The notes: generated by a model from the letters alone, not told the origin. A stretch of DNA of 64,000 nucleotides from Deinococcus apachensis DSM 19763 (GCF_000381345.1 NZ_KB906406.1:67737-131736); one strand, 5' to 3'. Shown: positions 1-11,786, counted from the stretch's first letter. A program made the numbers and translations.

Positions 1-3
1 CGC

Positions 4-945
4 TCAAGGCCGCACCTCCTCGGCGGGCAGGGGTGGCCGGGGCGGCTCGGGGATGAGCCCACCGAACAGCATGGGATCGGGGTCCAGCCGCACGCCCAAC
101 CTCCACAACCACCCGCTCAGGATGTGTCGGCGGTGAGCATCCACCGTCAGGACGTGGGCGAGCACGCCGCCGTAGGGAAAGACCTCGGCGGGCTCGCACA
201 GGGCGTCCACGAAGGTCTGCCGCCACTTGTTCTCGGCCTGCACCTCGCGGGCGATGGCGCGGAAGGCGGGGAAGGCCTGCTCCAGACGGGCTTGCAGCCC
301 CTGCAGTGTCCGGTCGCGCTCCGGCGTCGCCCTGCCCCGCACGGCGGCCACCCAGACCTCCTTGTTGAACACCAGCTTGTCGAGCAGGTCACGCAGGGTA
401 CGGTCGGGGCTCTCGAATCCCAGCGGCTGCACCTCGCCCAGCGGCTGATCGAGCGCGGCGGGTGGAAGGGTACGGGCGGCGGCGATGGCCTGGCGGGTAA
501 AGGCTTCATCGAAAGCGAGCAGGTGGTCGAGGATGTCCATGTGAGCCTCCGTGTGCAGGGCGACCCCGAGGGGCTGGAAGTGAATGCCGCCCGGCGCGGG
601 CAGGTGGTGGGTCCGTAGGTCCAAGCGGCGGTACAGGCTGGGGCTGACCCCGTAGGCCCTGCGAAAGGCCCGGGTAAAGGCCTCCAGGCTGTCGAAGCCC
701 GCCTCCAGTGCCACCGCCGTCACCGACTCGTCCGTCCGCCGCAGGGTCCAGGCCGCCCGCTCCAGCGTCAGGCGGCGCCGGAACGCGGCCGGGCTCTCCC
801 CGAAGCGGTGCCGGAAAGCCCGCGCCGCATGGGAACGGCTGAGGTGGACCGCCACCGCCGCCTCCGCGCCGCAGCGCCCCTCGCCTAGCTCCGAGAGAAG
901 GAGGTGCAGCAGGGCGTCCAGCCGGTTCTCGCGCGTCCGTCCCAT
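4..945 (-). CDS. AraC-type transcriptional regulator fused to a DinB-like domain
   Basis: 313 residues. The first ~105 residues hold two AraC helix-turn-helix units; the second reads SVTAVALEAGFDSLEAFTRAFRRAYGVSP, typical of AraC HTH 2 (quoted only in part: key residues are the AxxxGF and the FxRxFRxxxGxxP signature). The rest (from about residue 130, MDILDHLLAFDEAF onward) looks like a DinB/YfiT-type four-helix domain, with histidines near both ends (DHLL, HRRH) that could bind metal. An upstream ATG at 1146 is possible, but the start at 945 is preferred because a -10 hexamer TACCCT (957-952, minus) lies 6 nt before it, the leaderless arrangement. The fusion suggests a regulator that senses a small molecule or thiol through the C-terminal part; the ligand is unknown. 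Confidence 0.75.
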   Translation of the reverse strand: MGRTRENRLDALLHLLLSELGEGRCGAEAAVAVHLSRSHAARAFRHRFGESPAAFRRRLTLERAAWTLRRTDESVTAVALEAGFDSLEAFTRAFRRAYGVSPSLYRRLDLRTHHLPAPGGIHFQPLGVALHTEAHMDILDHLLAFDEAFTRQAIAAARTLPPAALDQPLGEVQPLGFESPDRTLRDLLDKLVFNKEVWVAAVRGRATPERDRTLQGLQARLEQAFPAFRAIAREVQAENKWRQTFVDALCEPAEVFPYGGVLAHVLTVDAHRRHILSGWLWRLGVRLDPDPMLFGGLIPEPPRPPLPAEEVRP

Positions 946-1147
946 GGGGTCAGGGTACGCCTGAGCGCCCCATTCCGCCTGACCGTTTGTGCCCGGTTCG
1001 GGGGGTGGGGGGAGCGGTGGCTTGACGAGGTGTTGGGTGGGGCCGGGACCCCTCACCCCCCTGCTTCGCAGCGCCCCTCTCCCCCAGGTAGAGAGGTCAA
1101 AAAATCTTTCCCTTGGGGAGCGGGTTGGGTGGGGGGCTTCTTCCACG
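946..1147. repeat. Intergenic C-rich dispersed-repeat-like segment
   Basis: The region between the regulator and the minE terminator has no convincing gene. It carries a CCCCTCACCCCCCTGC / CGCAG / CCCCTCTCCCCC stretch followed by a short T/A-rich piece and a G-rich stretch. The same flavour of sequence appears near 15640-15690 and 50760-50800, so this looks like a copy of a degenerate extragenic repeat. Confidence 0.35.
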
Positions 1148-1174
1148 AAAAAGGACCGGAGCCTTCCCCGGTCC
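1148..1174 (-). terminator. Rho-independent terminator of minD-minE
   Basis: On the minus strand a 7-bp stem GGACCGG/CCGGTCC with an 8-nt loop is followed by five T residues. It begins 18 nt after the minE stop codon. Confidence 0.8.
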
Positions 1175-1192
1175 CCTTCCGCATTCCAGCGC

Positions 1193-1450
1193 CTACGGCT
1201 CGCGGCGCCCGGTGTTCTCCCCCATCTCCTGGAGGGCGATGCTCGCCATCAGCACGACCTGATCGCCGCGCTGCTCGACTTCCACGTTGCTGTTCCCGGC
1301 GGGAAAGTAGCGCTTGACGACCTCCAGCAGGTCGTTGCGGAGGGCGTCCACCTTGCCGGGCGGGATCTGCGCGCGGTCGTAGGCGAGGACCAGCTCCAGG
1401 CGGTCCTTGAGCGTTTCCTTGCTGCGCCGCTTGTTCAGCCACGAGAACAT
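1193..1450 (-). CDS. minE: Cell division topological specificity factor MinE
   Basis: 85 residues, the usual MinE length. MinE stimulates the MinD ATPase and drives pole-to-pole oscillation or polar exclusion of division inhibition. The N-terminal amphipathic segment (MFSWLNKRRSKE) is a membrane/MinD-contact helix. It is followed by the conserved block ETLKDRLELVLAYDRAQIPP and a C-terminal dimerisation part with IALQE. It starts one base after the minD stop codon, so the two are co-transcribed and probably coupled. No minC is present in the window. Confidence 0.93.
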   Translation of the reverse strand: MFSWLNKRRSKETLKDRLELVLAYDRAQIPPGKVDALRNDLLEVVKRYFPAGNSNVEVEQRGDQVVLMASIALQEMGENTGRREP

Positions 1451-1451
1451 A

Positions 1452-2252
<801 letters not shown>

Positions 2253-2412
2253 GCTGCCCAGCAGTGTACCGCGCGGGGGGGCAGCGGGCGGATGAGCTGC
2301 CAACCTGTGACCCCGGTTCCACCTCCCCTCGTCCTCACCCTGTACACTGCGCGGTCGAGTCTCGCACCCGGCGTGTCCCCACGCGGCGGTGCGCCCGCGT
2401 GGAGGAATACAG

Positions 2413-3879
<1,467 letters not shown>

Positions 3880-3899
3880 CCGGATCAAATGTCCGCAAG

Positions 3900-3930
3900 G
3901 GGAGGTCATCCGGACCTCCCTTTTACGTTT
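3900..3930 (+). terminator. Rho-independent terminator after rimO
   Basis: Perfect 8-bp stem GGGAGGTC (3900-3907) / GACCTCCC (3913-3920) with a 5-nt loop, then TTTTA and more T residues. Confidence 0.85.
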
Positions 3931-3947
3931 TGGTAGCGCCGGATACC

Positions 3948-3953
3948 TACCCT
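3948..3953 (+). promoter_or_regulatory. -10 element of a leaderless promoter for the alg-like cassette
   Basis: TACCCT lies 6 nt before the ATG at 3960, directly after the rimO terminator, so the acetylation cassette has its own promoter. Confidence 0.55.
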
Positions 3954-3959
3954 GAGCCC

Positions 3960-4556
3960 ATGCCCAGACAGCCTCTTGCGGCCATGCTCGTCATGGCGAC
4001 GCTTTCCACGTCTGCCGCACAACAGGAAGGGCTGTACGACCCCGCGCCCCCCAGCAACAGTGCCTTCGTGCGTGTCGCGGGCGCTCCGACGGCGACGCTC
4101 GGGACCCGCAGCGTGGTGGCGGACAAGGGGGCCGTGAGCACCTACGTGGTGATTCCCCAGGGCGACGTAAGTGTCAAGGCCGGTGCTGCCAGCCAGAAGT
4201 TCAGGGTCGAGGCGGGCAAGTTCTACACGGTGGTCCTGCACGGCGGCAAGCTGAGCCTGCTGCCCGACGCCCCCGCCGACAACCGGGCCAAGGCCCTGCT
4301 GGTGGTGTACAACCTCAGTAACCTGCCCAGCGTGGACCTGAAAACGGCGGATGGCAAGACGACCGTCATTCAGGACGTGAAGCCGGGCACTAGCGGCAAC
4401 CGGGCTGTCAACGGCATCACCGTGGACCTGGCGGCCTTTGCCGGGCCGAAGAGCCTGAACGTGATGAAGGCGGTCCGGCTCGAACGTGGCAAGGCCTACG
4501 CCGTCGTGGTGACCGATACCGGAGCCACGCTGACTGCGAGTACCACCACCCGCTAG
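3960..4556 (+). CDS. algF: AlgF-like periplasmic polysaccharide acetylation protein
   Basis: 198 residues with an N-terminal signal peptide (cleavage likely after TSAA around residue 20). The mature start LYDPAPPSNSAFVRVAG resembles AlgF of alginate-acetylating pseudomonads, which has a GSAFVRV-type block near its mature N-terminus and works with AlgI, AlgJ and AlgX. AlgF itself is not a catalyst but is required for acetyl transfer. It is first in the row algF-algI-algJ-algX here, and stops 11 nt before algI. Assignment rests on the N-terminal block, size, export and context. Confidence 0.7.
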   Translation: MPRQPLAAMLVMATLSTSAAQQEGLYDPAPPSNSAFVRVAGAPTATLGTRSVVADKGAVSTYVVIPQGDVSVKAGAASQKFRVEAGKFYTVVLHGGKLSLLPDAPADNRAKALLVVYNLSNLPSVDLKTADGKTTVIQDVKPGTSGNRAVNGITVDLAAFAGPKSLNVMKAVRLERGKAYAVVVTDTGATLTASTTTR

Positions 4557-4567
4557 GGAGGGCAGAC

Positions 4568-5986
4568 GTGGTTTTCAGCAGCAACGTCTTCCTGTTCCTG
4601 TTCCTGCCCGCCTTCCTGGTGGTGTATTACCTCCTGCCCTTCCGCTGGCGCTCGGGGTGGATTCTGGTGGGCAGCTACGCCCTGTACGGGTGGTGGCGGC
4701 TCGACTTCCTGTGGCTGCTCGTCGGCGTGACGCTGGCCGCGTACGTCTTCGCGCTCGCCCTGGGGCGGGCCGAGGGGGCGCGCCGCTTCCAGATCCTGGC
4801 GGTCGCCGTCGCGCTGAACCTGGGGGCGCTCGCGTACTTCAAATACGCGAACTTCGGGGTGGAGAGCTTCAACGCCGCGATCACCAGCCTGGGCTTCGCC
4901 CCCTTCTCGTGGGCGCCGATCCTGCTGCCCATCGGCCTCTCGTTCTTCATCTTCCACGCCATCAGCTACCTGGTGGACGTGTACCGCCGCGAGGAGCCCC
5001 CTACCCACCACCTGCTGGACTTCGCCGCCTTCATCGCCCTGTTCCCGCACCTGATCGCCGGTCCCGTGTTGAAGTACAACCTGCTCGCCGACCAGTTCCG
5101 GCACCGTACCCATACGTTGGAAGGGTTCAGCTACGGCGCCACCCGCTTCATGACCGGCTTTGCCAAGAAGGTTCTGATCGCCGATTCCATCGCCCCGCTC
5201 GTCACCGCCGCCTTCAACCAGCCCAACCCCACGCTGGCCGACAGTTGGCTGGGAGCGTTGGCCTACACCCTGCAGCTCTACTTCGACTTCAGCGGGTACT
5301 CGGACATGGCGATTGGGCTGGCCGCGATGATGGGCTTCAAGTTCCCCGAGAACTTCAACCATCCCTACATCTCCCGCTCCATCACCGAGTTCTGGCGGCG
5401 CTGGCACATGAGTCTCAGCTCCTGGCTGCGCGAGTACCTGTATATCGGCCTGGGGGGCAACCGCAAGGGACGGGCGCGGACCTATCTCAACCTCTTCCTG
5501 ACGATGGTGCTGGGCGGGCTGTGGCACGGGGCCAACTGGACCTTCCTGCTGTGGGGCATGTGGCACGGCGGCCTGCTCGCCACCGAGCGCCGGATGAAGG
5601 AAGCGCAGCTCTGGAAGCCCTCCCCCGCGTGGCTGACCATCCCGGGCACGATGCTGCTGGTCATCCTGGGCTGGGTGATGTTCCGGGCCGACAGTGTGAT
5701 GGACGCCCTCGGGATGTACCGGGGGATGACGGGGCTCAACGGCGCGGGCCTCTCCGACACGCTGGCCTGGCAGGTGCGGCCCAGCGAACTCGTCACGATG
5801 CTCGTCGCCACCGTGCTGGTCTACGTGGCCCCGGTCTGGGGTGAGCGGGTGGGTGATGTGGGCAGCCGCCTGTTGCGCCCCCGCCTCGCCGTGGCGGCCA
5901 CCACGGCCCTGCTGCCCCTCTTCGTGCTGGCGATCTTGAAACTCAGCGCCCAGTCCTACACTCCCTTTCTCTACTTCCAGTTCTGA
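4568..5986 (+). CDS. algI: AlgI-type MBOAT membrane O-acyltransferase
   Basis: 472 residues with many membrane spans. AlgI-type MBOAT proteins move acetyl groups across the inner membrane for polysaccharide O-acetylation. Hallmarks seen: IGLSFFIFHAISYLVDVYR, DFSGYSDMAIGLAAMMGF, the block FWRRWHMSLSSWLREYLYI, and the MBOAT histidine in GLWHGANWTFLLWGMWHG. The GTG start is supported by GGGAGGG 7 nt upstream. It lies between algF- and algJ-like genes, so the three probably act as one machine. Confidence 0.92.
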   Translation: MVFSSNVFLFLFLPAFLVVYYLLPFRWRSGWILVGSYALYGWWRLDFLWLLVGVTLAAYVFALALGRAEGARRFQILAVAVALNLGALAYFKYANFGVESFNAAITSLGFAPFSWAPILLPIGLSFFIFHAISYLVDVYRREEPPTHHLLDFAAFIALFPHLIAGPVLKYNLLADQFRHRTHTLEGFSYGATRFMTGFAKKVLIADSIAPLVTAAFNQPNPTLADSWLGALAYTLQLYFDFSGYSDMAIGLAAMMGFKFPENFNHPYISRSITEFWRRWHMSLSSWLREYLYIGLGGNRKGRARTYLNLFLTMVLGGLWHGANWTFLLWGMWHGGLLATERRMKEAQLWKPSPAWLTIPGTMLLVILGWVMFRADSVMDALGMYRGMTGLNGAGLSDTLAWQVRPSELVTMLVATVLVYVAPVWGERVGDVGSRLLRPRLAVAATTALLPLFVLAILKLSAQSYTPFLYFQF

Positions 5987-5994
5987 GGTCGCCG

Positions 5995-7161
5995 GTGACC
6001 GAATTCGCGCGGGATTATGTCAAGAACGACGGTCAGGGGCACGCGGTTCCCGGGGTGCTGCACTGGCTGCCCGGCCTGTTTCTCCTGGCCGTGCTGGGGG
6101 TGGGCGCCCTACTGACCCTGACCTCGCCAGGGGCGCGCACGGTGCCCCAGGATCAGAACGTCACGACCGGCCAGTGGACCGCCGCCTACGAGAAGGGCCT
6201 GGACGCGGACGTTCCGTGGCGCCGCCCTGCGCTCGACCTGTGGGGCGGCGCCCAGTACCGCCTCTTCGGGGAGGCCCGGCCGGGGGCCGTGGTGGGCCGG
6301 GACGGCTGGCTGTACACCAGTGAGGAGTTCGAGACCGCCCCGGCCGACGCCCGCGAGCTGCGGGACAAGCTGAGGTATGTGGGGGAGGTGCGGCGCGACC
6401 TGGCGCGGGACGGCGCGCGGCTCGTGGTGGCGCTGGTCCCCTCCAAGGCCCGGCTGTATTCGTCGCACCTCGGGGGCGTCCGTGTCCCGGCGGCCAAAGC
6501 CACCCAGTACGAGACCTTCCGCCGCGGGTTGGAGGCCGAGGGCATCATTGCCCCCGACCTTTATGCGGCGTTGCGGTGGGCGAAGACGGGGGACGGTCCA
6601 AACCTGTTCTTCCGAACGGATACCCACTGGACTCCGGATGGAGCGGGCGTGGCGGCCCGGGCGGTCGCCTCGCAGGTGCGGGCGCTGGGGCTGGAGTTTC
6701 CCGCAGGGGACTTCAGGGCGGCGCGGGCCGCCCCGGCGATCTACCCGGGCGACCTGCTGCGCTACCTGCCGGGGGCCGAGCGGGCGCCGTCCACCTCCGA
6801 CTGGGTCCGGGCCCGGTCGACCGAACGGGTGAGCGGCGGCGGGGGCCTGCTGGGTGACGAGGGCATCGCCGTCACCCTGGTGGGGACGAGTTACAGCGCG
6901 GCGAGTTCGGCCAATGTGTGGGACTTCGCCGGGCAGCTCCAGCAGGCGCTGGGCACCGAGGTGCTCAACGTCGCCGATCAGGGGCGCGGGCCTTTCCTGC
7001 CCATGCGCGACTACCTGCGGAGCCCGGAACGCACCTCCAGTCCTCCCCAGGTGGTGATCTGGGAGATTCCCGAACGGTACCTGCGGGTAGACTACCCAGG
7101 ACTGGACAACGCCGGAGCCGCCTCCCATGCGCGGGAGACTCCCGGCACACCCCCCTCCTGA
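5995..7161 (+). CDS. algJ: AlgJ/AlgX-family SGNH acetyltransferase, membrane-anchored
   Basis: 388 residues with one N-terminal membrane segment (about residues 22-42), the rest outside the cytoplasm. The catalytic pattern of AlgJ/AlgX SGNH-like enzymes is visible: a DTHW motif followed by TPDGAGVAARAV, and later GTSYS carrying the likely nucleophile serine. These proteins pass acetyl groups delivered by AlgI onto the polymer. GTG start 8 nt after algI. The single membrane anchor favours an AlgJ-like role over AlgX. Confidence 0.8.
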   Translation: MTEFARDYVKNDGQGHAVPGVLHWLPGLFLLAVLGVGALLTLTSPGARTVPQDQNVTTGQWTAAYEKGLDADVPWRRPALDLWGGAQYRLFGEARPGAVVGRDGWLYTSEEFETAPADARELRDKLRYVGEVRRDLARDGARLVVALVPSKARLYSSHLGGVRVPAAKATQYETFRRGLEAEGIIAPDLYAALRWAKTGDGPNLFFRTDTHWTPDGAGVAARAVASQVRALGLEFPAGDFRAARAAPAIYPGDLLRYLPGAERAPSTSDWVRARSTERVSGGGGLLGDEGIAVTLVGTSYSAASSANVWDFAGQLQQALGTEVLNVADQGRGPFLPMRDYLRSPERTSSPPQVVIWEIPERYLRVDYPGLDNAGAASHARETPGTPPS

Positions 7162-7169
7162 GGAGCCAC

Positions 7170-8522
7170 ATGAATATTTCAGGATTCCTGCTGTCCTCCA
7201 GCCTGCTGCTCGGCCTCGGCTCTGCCCAGGAGACGCCCGCGAAGGCCAGCGAAATCCCAGCACCCCTCCAGGGCTGCGCCAAGTCCAGCAATTACGACGG
7301 CAAGGGGAATTTCGAGCTCTTCGGCCAGGACGGCTTTATCTTCGAGAGCCCCGAGTTTCAGGACACGTATGAGTTCAAGGGCCTAGACCAGCTCACCCTC
7401 CTCGTTAACACGTTCCGGGCCAGAGGCTCGGAACTCATCCTCGTTCCCGTTCCCTCCCGCGCCATCAAGTACGCGGGGAGCCTGGACCTGACCTCCTATC
7501 CGCGGCTCGACTTCTCCAGCCAGAAGTTCGTGCAGAGCTGGGACAAGATGATCGCGTCCGCCCGGGGAACGGGCGCCCACGTCGTCGACCTGCTGCCCGA
7601 CATCCTGGCGTTCAAGCCCGGCGCCCGCGGCGAGGATTTCTTCTACCCGCGCGACCACCACTGGACCACCTCGGGCGCGGAGAAGGCGGCGCAGGAGACG
7701 GCGGACCTGATCGCGGGGATCATCAGGGACCGGCAGCTGGAGCTGCCCACCAAGAAGGGGACGCTCACCCTCACCAGGGGCAGCTCCTTCACCGGTTCCT
7801 ACGGCAAGCGTTTCGAGGATGTCTGTGGGCAGAAGCTGCCGCAGATGACCAGCTACCAGGCCCGTTACGAGGAGGAGAACGAGTCCCTGCTGGGCGACGA
7901 GGACGACGTCATCGGCATCTTCGGGGACAGCTTCGGGCAGGGGTTTCCCGACAGCAATTTCGGTCCCCTGCTGGAATACAGGACGGGGCTGAAGACGGTC
8001 AACTACTCGTCGGCGGGGGCCGGGCCGCTGCTGTCCCTCTACGGCTACCTGGCGGACCCCAGGGTGAGGGAGAAGCTCCCCAAATTCATCGTCGTTCCCT
8101 TTATGGGGTGGCTCTCCAACAACGCCTTCGACTACAACCAGGCCACGGCGGCGCTGCTCTCCTGCACCGACAGGACGCGGCTGGCCCGGGTGGACTACCC
8201 CGCCGGGCAGGACAAGATTACCTTCGGCACGCTTCCCCAAACGGCCGCCCGGAAACTGATCCACATCCACACGAACGAGACCACCAACTACCTGGAGGTG
8301 CGGGGGAAGTACACGGACGGCTCGCCCATGCGCTGGGAGAACTGGCGCGTGTCGGCCGACTACTTCCGGGGAAGCCGCAACGACTTTTACAGCCTGGCCG
8401 CCGTCGGCCGGACACCCCTGGAGGCCTCCATCGCCATCGACGGCCGCAAACCCACCGCGGGCTACGCGGAGGTGTGCTCGGTCGATGTGGGCAACGCAGA
8501 GGGTGCCCTCTCTTCCCCCTGA
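7170..8522 (+). CDS. algX: AlgX-like secreted SGNH acetyltransferase
   Basis: 450 residues with a signal peptide (MNISGFLLSSSLLLGLGSAQ). The mature part opens with GCAKSSNYDGKGNFELFG, resembling the cysteine-containing start of AlgX. It has DHHW (acid/histidine of the SGNH triad) followed by TTSGAEKAAQE, and later GDSFGQGF with the nucleophile serine. The C-terminal part after ~residue 330 could be the carbohydrate-binding module that AlgX uses to hold the polymer. ATG chosen because GAGGAG is 5 nt upstream. It is the last gene of the cassette. Confidence 0.75.
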   Translation: MNISGFLLSSSLLLGLGSAQETPAKASEIPAPLQGCAKSSNYDGKGNFELFGQDGFIFESPEFQDTYEFKGLDQLTLLVNTFRARGSELILVPVPSRAIKYAGSLDLTSYPRLDFSSQKFVQSWDKMIASARGTGAHVVDLLPDILAFKPGARGEDFFYPRDHHWTTSGAEKAAQETADLIAGIIRDRQLELPTKKGTLTLTRGSSFTGSYGKRFEDVCGQKLPQMTSYQARYEEENESLLGDEDDVIGIFGDSFGQGFPDSNFGPLLEYRTGLKTVNYSSAGAGPLLSLYGYLADPRVREKLPKFIVVPFMGWLSNNAFDYNQATAALLSCTDRTRLARVDYPAGQDKITFGTLPQTAARKLIHIHTNETTNYLEVRGKYTDGSPMRWENWRVSADYFRGSRNDFYSLAAVGRTPLEASIAIDGRKPTAGYAEVCSVDVGNAEGALSSP

Positions 8523-8636
8523 CGGAAGAGCGCTTGGCCGGAATCCGCACGCCTCTTCTGGGAAGGGCTAGCTGCCGACGCCGCCAGTTCTGCCCTCCCT
8601 AGGGAGTTTGCGAGGTCCCTGTCAGGCCGGTCACCC

Positions 8637-8642
8637 TAGACT
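8637..8642 (+). promoter_or_regulatory. -10 element of leaderless pilD promoter
   Basis: TAGACT ends 6 nt before the GTG start at 8649. Confidence 0.5.
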
Positions 8643-8648
8643 CTGCCC

Positions 8649-9791
8649 GTGAGCCCTGACGTTCTCCTCGTGATGTTCGCTGGCGTGTTCGGCCTGCTCG
8701 TTGGGTCGTTCTCGAACGTGCTGATCTGGCGGCTGCCACGCGGGGAAAATATCGCCTTCCCGCCCAGCCACTGCCCAAGCTGCGACCACCGCCTCTCCCC
8801 CCTGGACCTCGTGCCCGTCGTCTCGTGGCTGGGGCTGGGCGGGCGGTGCCGTTACTGCCGGGCGCCGATCAAGGCTCGGTATCCGGTGATCGAACTGCTG
8901 ACGGGCGCGGGCTACGCGGTCATCGCGGCGCTGTTCCCCCTCACGACCTTCGGGGCGGGCACCCTGGGGCTGATGCTGCTGTTCACGCTGCTCCTCGTGG
9001 CGAGCGCCATCGACCTCGACACGTACACCATTCCCGATGAGCTGACGCTGCCGGGGGTGGTGCTGGGGCTGGCACTGGCGTGGCTGAACACCCGCTCGGG
9101 GGCGGCGGCGGGAGGGCTGCCCACCTTTGCCGGGGCCGTGCAGGGAGCGCTGCTGGGTGCAGGGCTGCTCGTGACCATCGACCTGATCGGGTCGTGGGTA
9201 CTGCGGCGCTTCCGCGAGCGGAACTACCCCGAGCGGCCCATCGGCTACCAGCAGATCGCGCTGGCCCTGCTGGCGGGGGCCTGGCTGGGGCCATGGTGGG
9301 GGCTGGCGGCGGCGCTCGTCTCGGCGGGGCTCAACCTGGCCGCGCGGCGGGTCGTCCGTATTCCAGAGATTGTCACCCTGGGCGGTTTCCTCGTCAGCGT
9401 GGCGCTGGGGGGCACGGGCTTTGGACCCGGTTTGATCCTGATGGTGCAGGGGGCTCTGGCCGCCGCGGGCGCCGCGTCCCTGGTGGCGGGCGTGTACTGG
9501 TGGCTGAAGCGTGAACCAGAGTCGGAGGCCGACGCCCCCTTCGACCCCTCGGCGATGGGCTTCGGGGACGTGAAGCTCGCCGCCGTGATCGGCGTGTTCC
9601 TGGGGTGGGAGCGGCTGCTCGTCGCGCTCGTCGTGGCCGTGGTGGCGGGCGCCGTGATGGGCCTGGCGCAACTCGCCCTGCGGCGCGAGAACCGGGTGAA
9701 GTTCGGCCCCTACCTGGCGCTGGGCGCCGTCGTCGCGCTGATCTGGGGTGGGGGCCTGGTGGCGGCCTACCGGGGCATGCTGGGACTGTAA
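8649..9791 (+). CDS. pilD: Type IV prepilin peptidase (A24 family), with internal duplication
   Basis: 380 residues. Cleaves and N-methylates type IV prepilins at the inner membrane; in Deinococcus-Thermus the pili also serve DNA uptake. Seen: the N-terminal methyltransferase region with two CxxC pairs (C42/C45, C67/C70), the first catalytic aspartate region at 122-130 (IDLDTYTIPD), and the GFGD motif at 304-307 followed by VKLAAVIGVFLGW. The two catalytic aspartates are ~183 residues apart, against ~65 in usual family members. The extra piece (about 190-290) resembles the GFGD half without its aspartate. No pilin gene is adjacent. Confidence 0.92.
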   Translation: MSPDVLLVMFAGVFGLLVGSFSNVLIWRLPRGENIAFPPSHCPSCDHRLSPLDLVPVVSWLGLGGRCRYCRAPIKARYPVIELLTGAGYAVIAALFPLTTFGAGTLGLMLLFTLLLVASAIDLDTYTIPDELTLPGVVLGLALAWLNTRSGAAAGGLPTFAGAVQGALLGAGLLVTIDLIGSWVLRRFRERNYPERPIGYQQIALALLAGAWLGPWWGLAAALVSAGLNLAARRVVRIPEIVTLGGFLVSVALGGTGFGPGLILMVQGALAAAGAASLVAGVYWWLKREPESEADAPFDPSAMGFGDVKLAAVIGVFLGWERLLVALVVAVVAGAVMGLAQLALRRENRVKFGPYLALGAVVALIWGGGLVAAYRGMLGL

Positions 9792-9802
9792 AAGAAGGAG
9801 GG

Positions 9803-9846
9803 AGCGGGGCAGCCCTCGATTCGTGGCTGCCCCGCTCTCGTTATTT
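9803..9846 (+). terminator. Rho-independent terminator after pilD
   Basis: Perfect 12-bp stem AGCGGGGCAGCC (9803-9814) / GGCTGCCCCGCT (9825-9836) with a 10-nt loop and a downstream T-rich tail. No gene is seen from here to 10048. Confidence 0.8.
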
Positions 9847-10048
9847 CTGGACCGGCTCCTGAGGCGGTCTGGCCCGCGCCCCTCCGCGCCGGGGACGTGG
9901 CCCGGTGGGCACGGGAACCCCCACGCCGTCGTCCTCGTCGTTCGGGCGGCGAATTGCCGGTGTCCCGCCTCGCCTCTTCTCCAGCCACTGCACCACACGT
10001 CTCGGGAAAGAGTCGGCCATGTACTCGGGTACTCGGCGGAATCCGCCC

Positions 10049-10956
<908 letters not shown>

Positions 10957-11035
10957 GGCGTCCTCCGGCCACAGCGACAGGACAGGTCACGGGCCAGCGC
11001 CGAGGGTAGCAGGTCCGGCAGTCTGGGAAATGGGG

Positions 11036-11728
11036 TCAGGCCGACCCTGAGCGGGCAAGCGGCGGGGTGAGGGGCACGGCGCGCAGGGCGCGGGCCAGCC
11101 GCAGGAAGGCTGCGTCATGCGCCGGATTCGTCCAGGCGGGCGACTGCACGAGCAGGACGGCAGTGACCTGGCCCGGGTCGGGGAGGCCTGCGCCGGGGGA
11201 AGTCATGCGGGTGAGGGTCACGCGCTCCAACACGTCGGGGGGGAGGAGGGGCGCAACTTCATTCCGGGTCCGCGCCAGGTCGAATCCCTCCGCGACGGGC
11301 AGTCCCGCGTGCCAGTCGGGGTAGAGGCAGGTGTAGCGTTCGATCCGTCCCGAGCGCAGTCCCAGCCCCGCCCAGTTCCCGGGCCTTAAGCGCCCCGCGT
11401 CCCCGCTCAGGCTGGCGAGGTCGTGGTGGCTGTCCACGTTCAGCACGTCCTGTCCGGGAAAGGCTTCGAGCCAGGCCCAGGCGTCCGCATGGGTGAGGGT
11501 CACGGTGGCCGGAATTCCGGCGTAGCGCTCCAACCCTTCCCAGCCGGGATAAAGGGGGAAGTCGGCGTCCAGGCCCGTCCAGCCGGATGCCGCCAGGTCA
11601 CGCCTGCGAGCCCGCTCCCGCCACGCCTCCAGCCGGTCGGGCTCGCGGTCGCGGGTGCCCCAGACCGGCGCGTCGAACACGAGTTCCCGCGTGCCGCTGA
11701 AGGCGTCCCAGTCGATGCTCAGCAGCAT
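11036..11728 (-). CDS. Conserved protein of unknown function with an arginase-like DSHHD motif
   Basis: 230 residues, soluble. It begins MLLSIDWDAFSGTRELVFD and has NVDSHHDLASL around residue 98, reminiscent of the metal-binding DxHxD/HHD patterns of arginase/deacetylase-fold (UPF0489-like) proteins. No other motif is recognised. It is followed on the same strand by yhhQ after 79 nt but is probably a separate unit. Function unknown; the motif match is weak evidence. Confidence 0.6.
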   Translation of the reverse strand: MLLSIDWDAFSGTRELVFDAPVWGTRDREPDRLEAWRERARRRDLAASGWTGLDADFPLYPGWEGLERYAGIPATVTLTHADAWAWLEAFPGQDVLNVDSHHDLASLSGDAGRLRPGNWAGLGLRSGRIERYTCLYPDWHAGLPVAEGFDLARTRNEVAPLLPPDVLERVTLTRMTSPGAGLPDPGQVTAVLLVQSPAWTNPAHDAAFLRLARALRAVPLTPPLARSGSA

Positions 11729-11786
11729 GGCTTGGAGCAGGGGCGGGAGGGAGGAGTGGGCACGTCCCGAGTATCGCCCCGGAAGC

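Noticed and set aside
2389..2412. Upstream GTG start for rimO
   Set aside because: The Shine-Dalgarno GGAGG lies between this GTG and the ATG at 2413 and is correctly spaced only for the latter.
10957..11035. Possible preQ1 riboswitch before the queuosine-precursor transporter
   Set aside because: The 79-nt upstream segment shows no compact A-rich pseudoknot typical of preQ1 aptamers.
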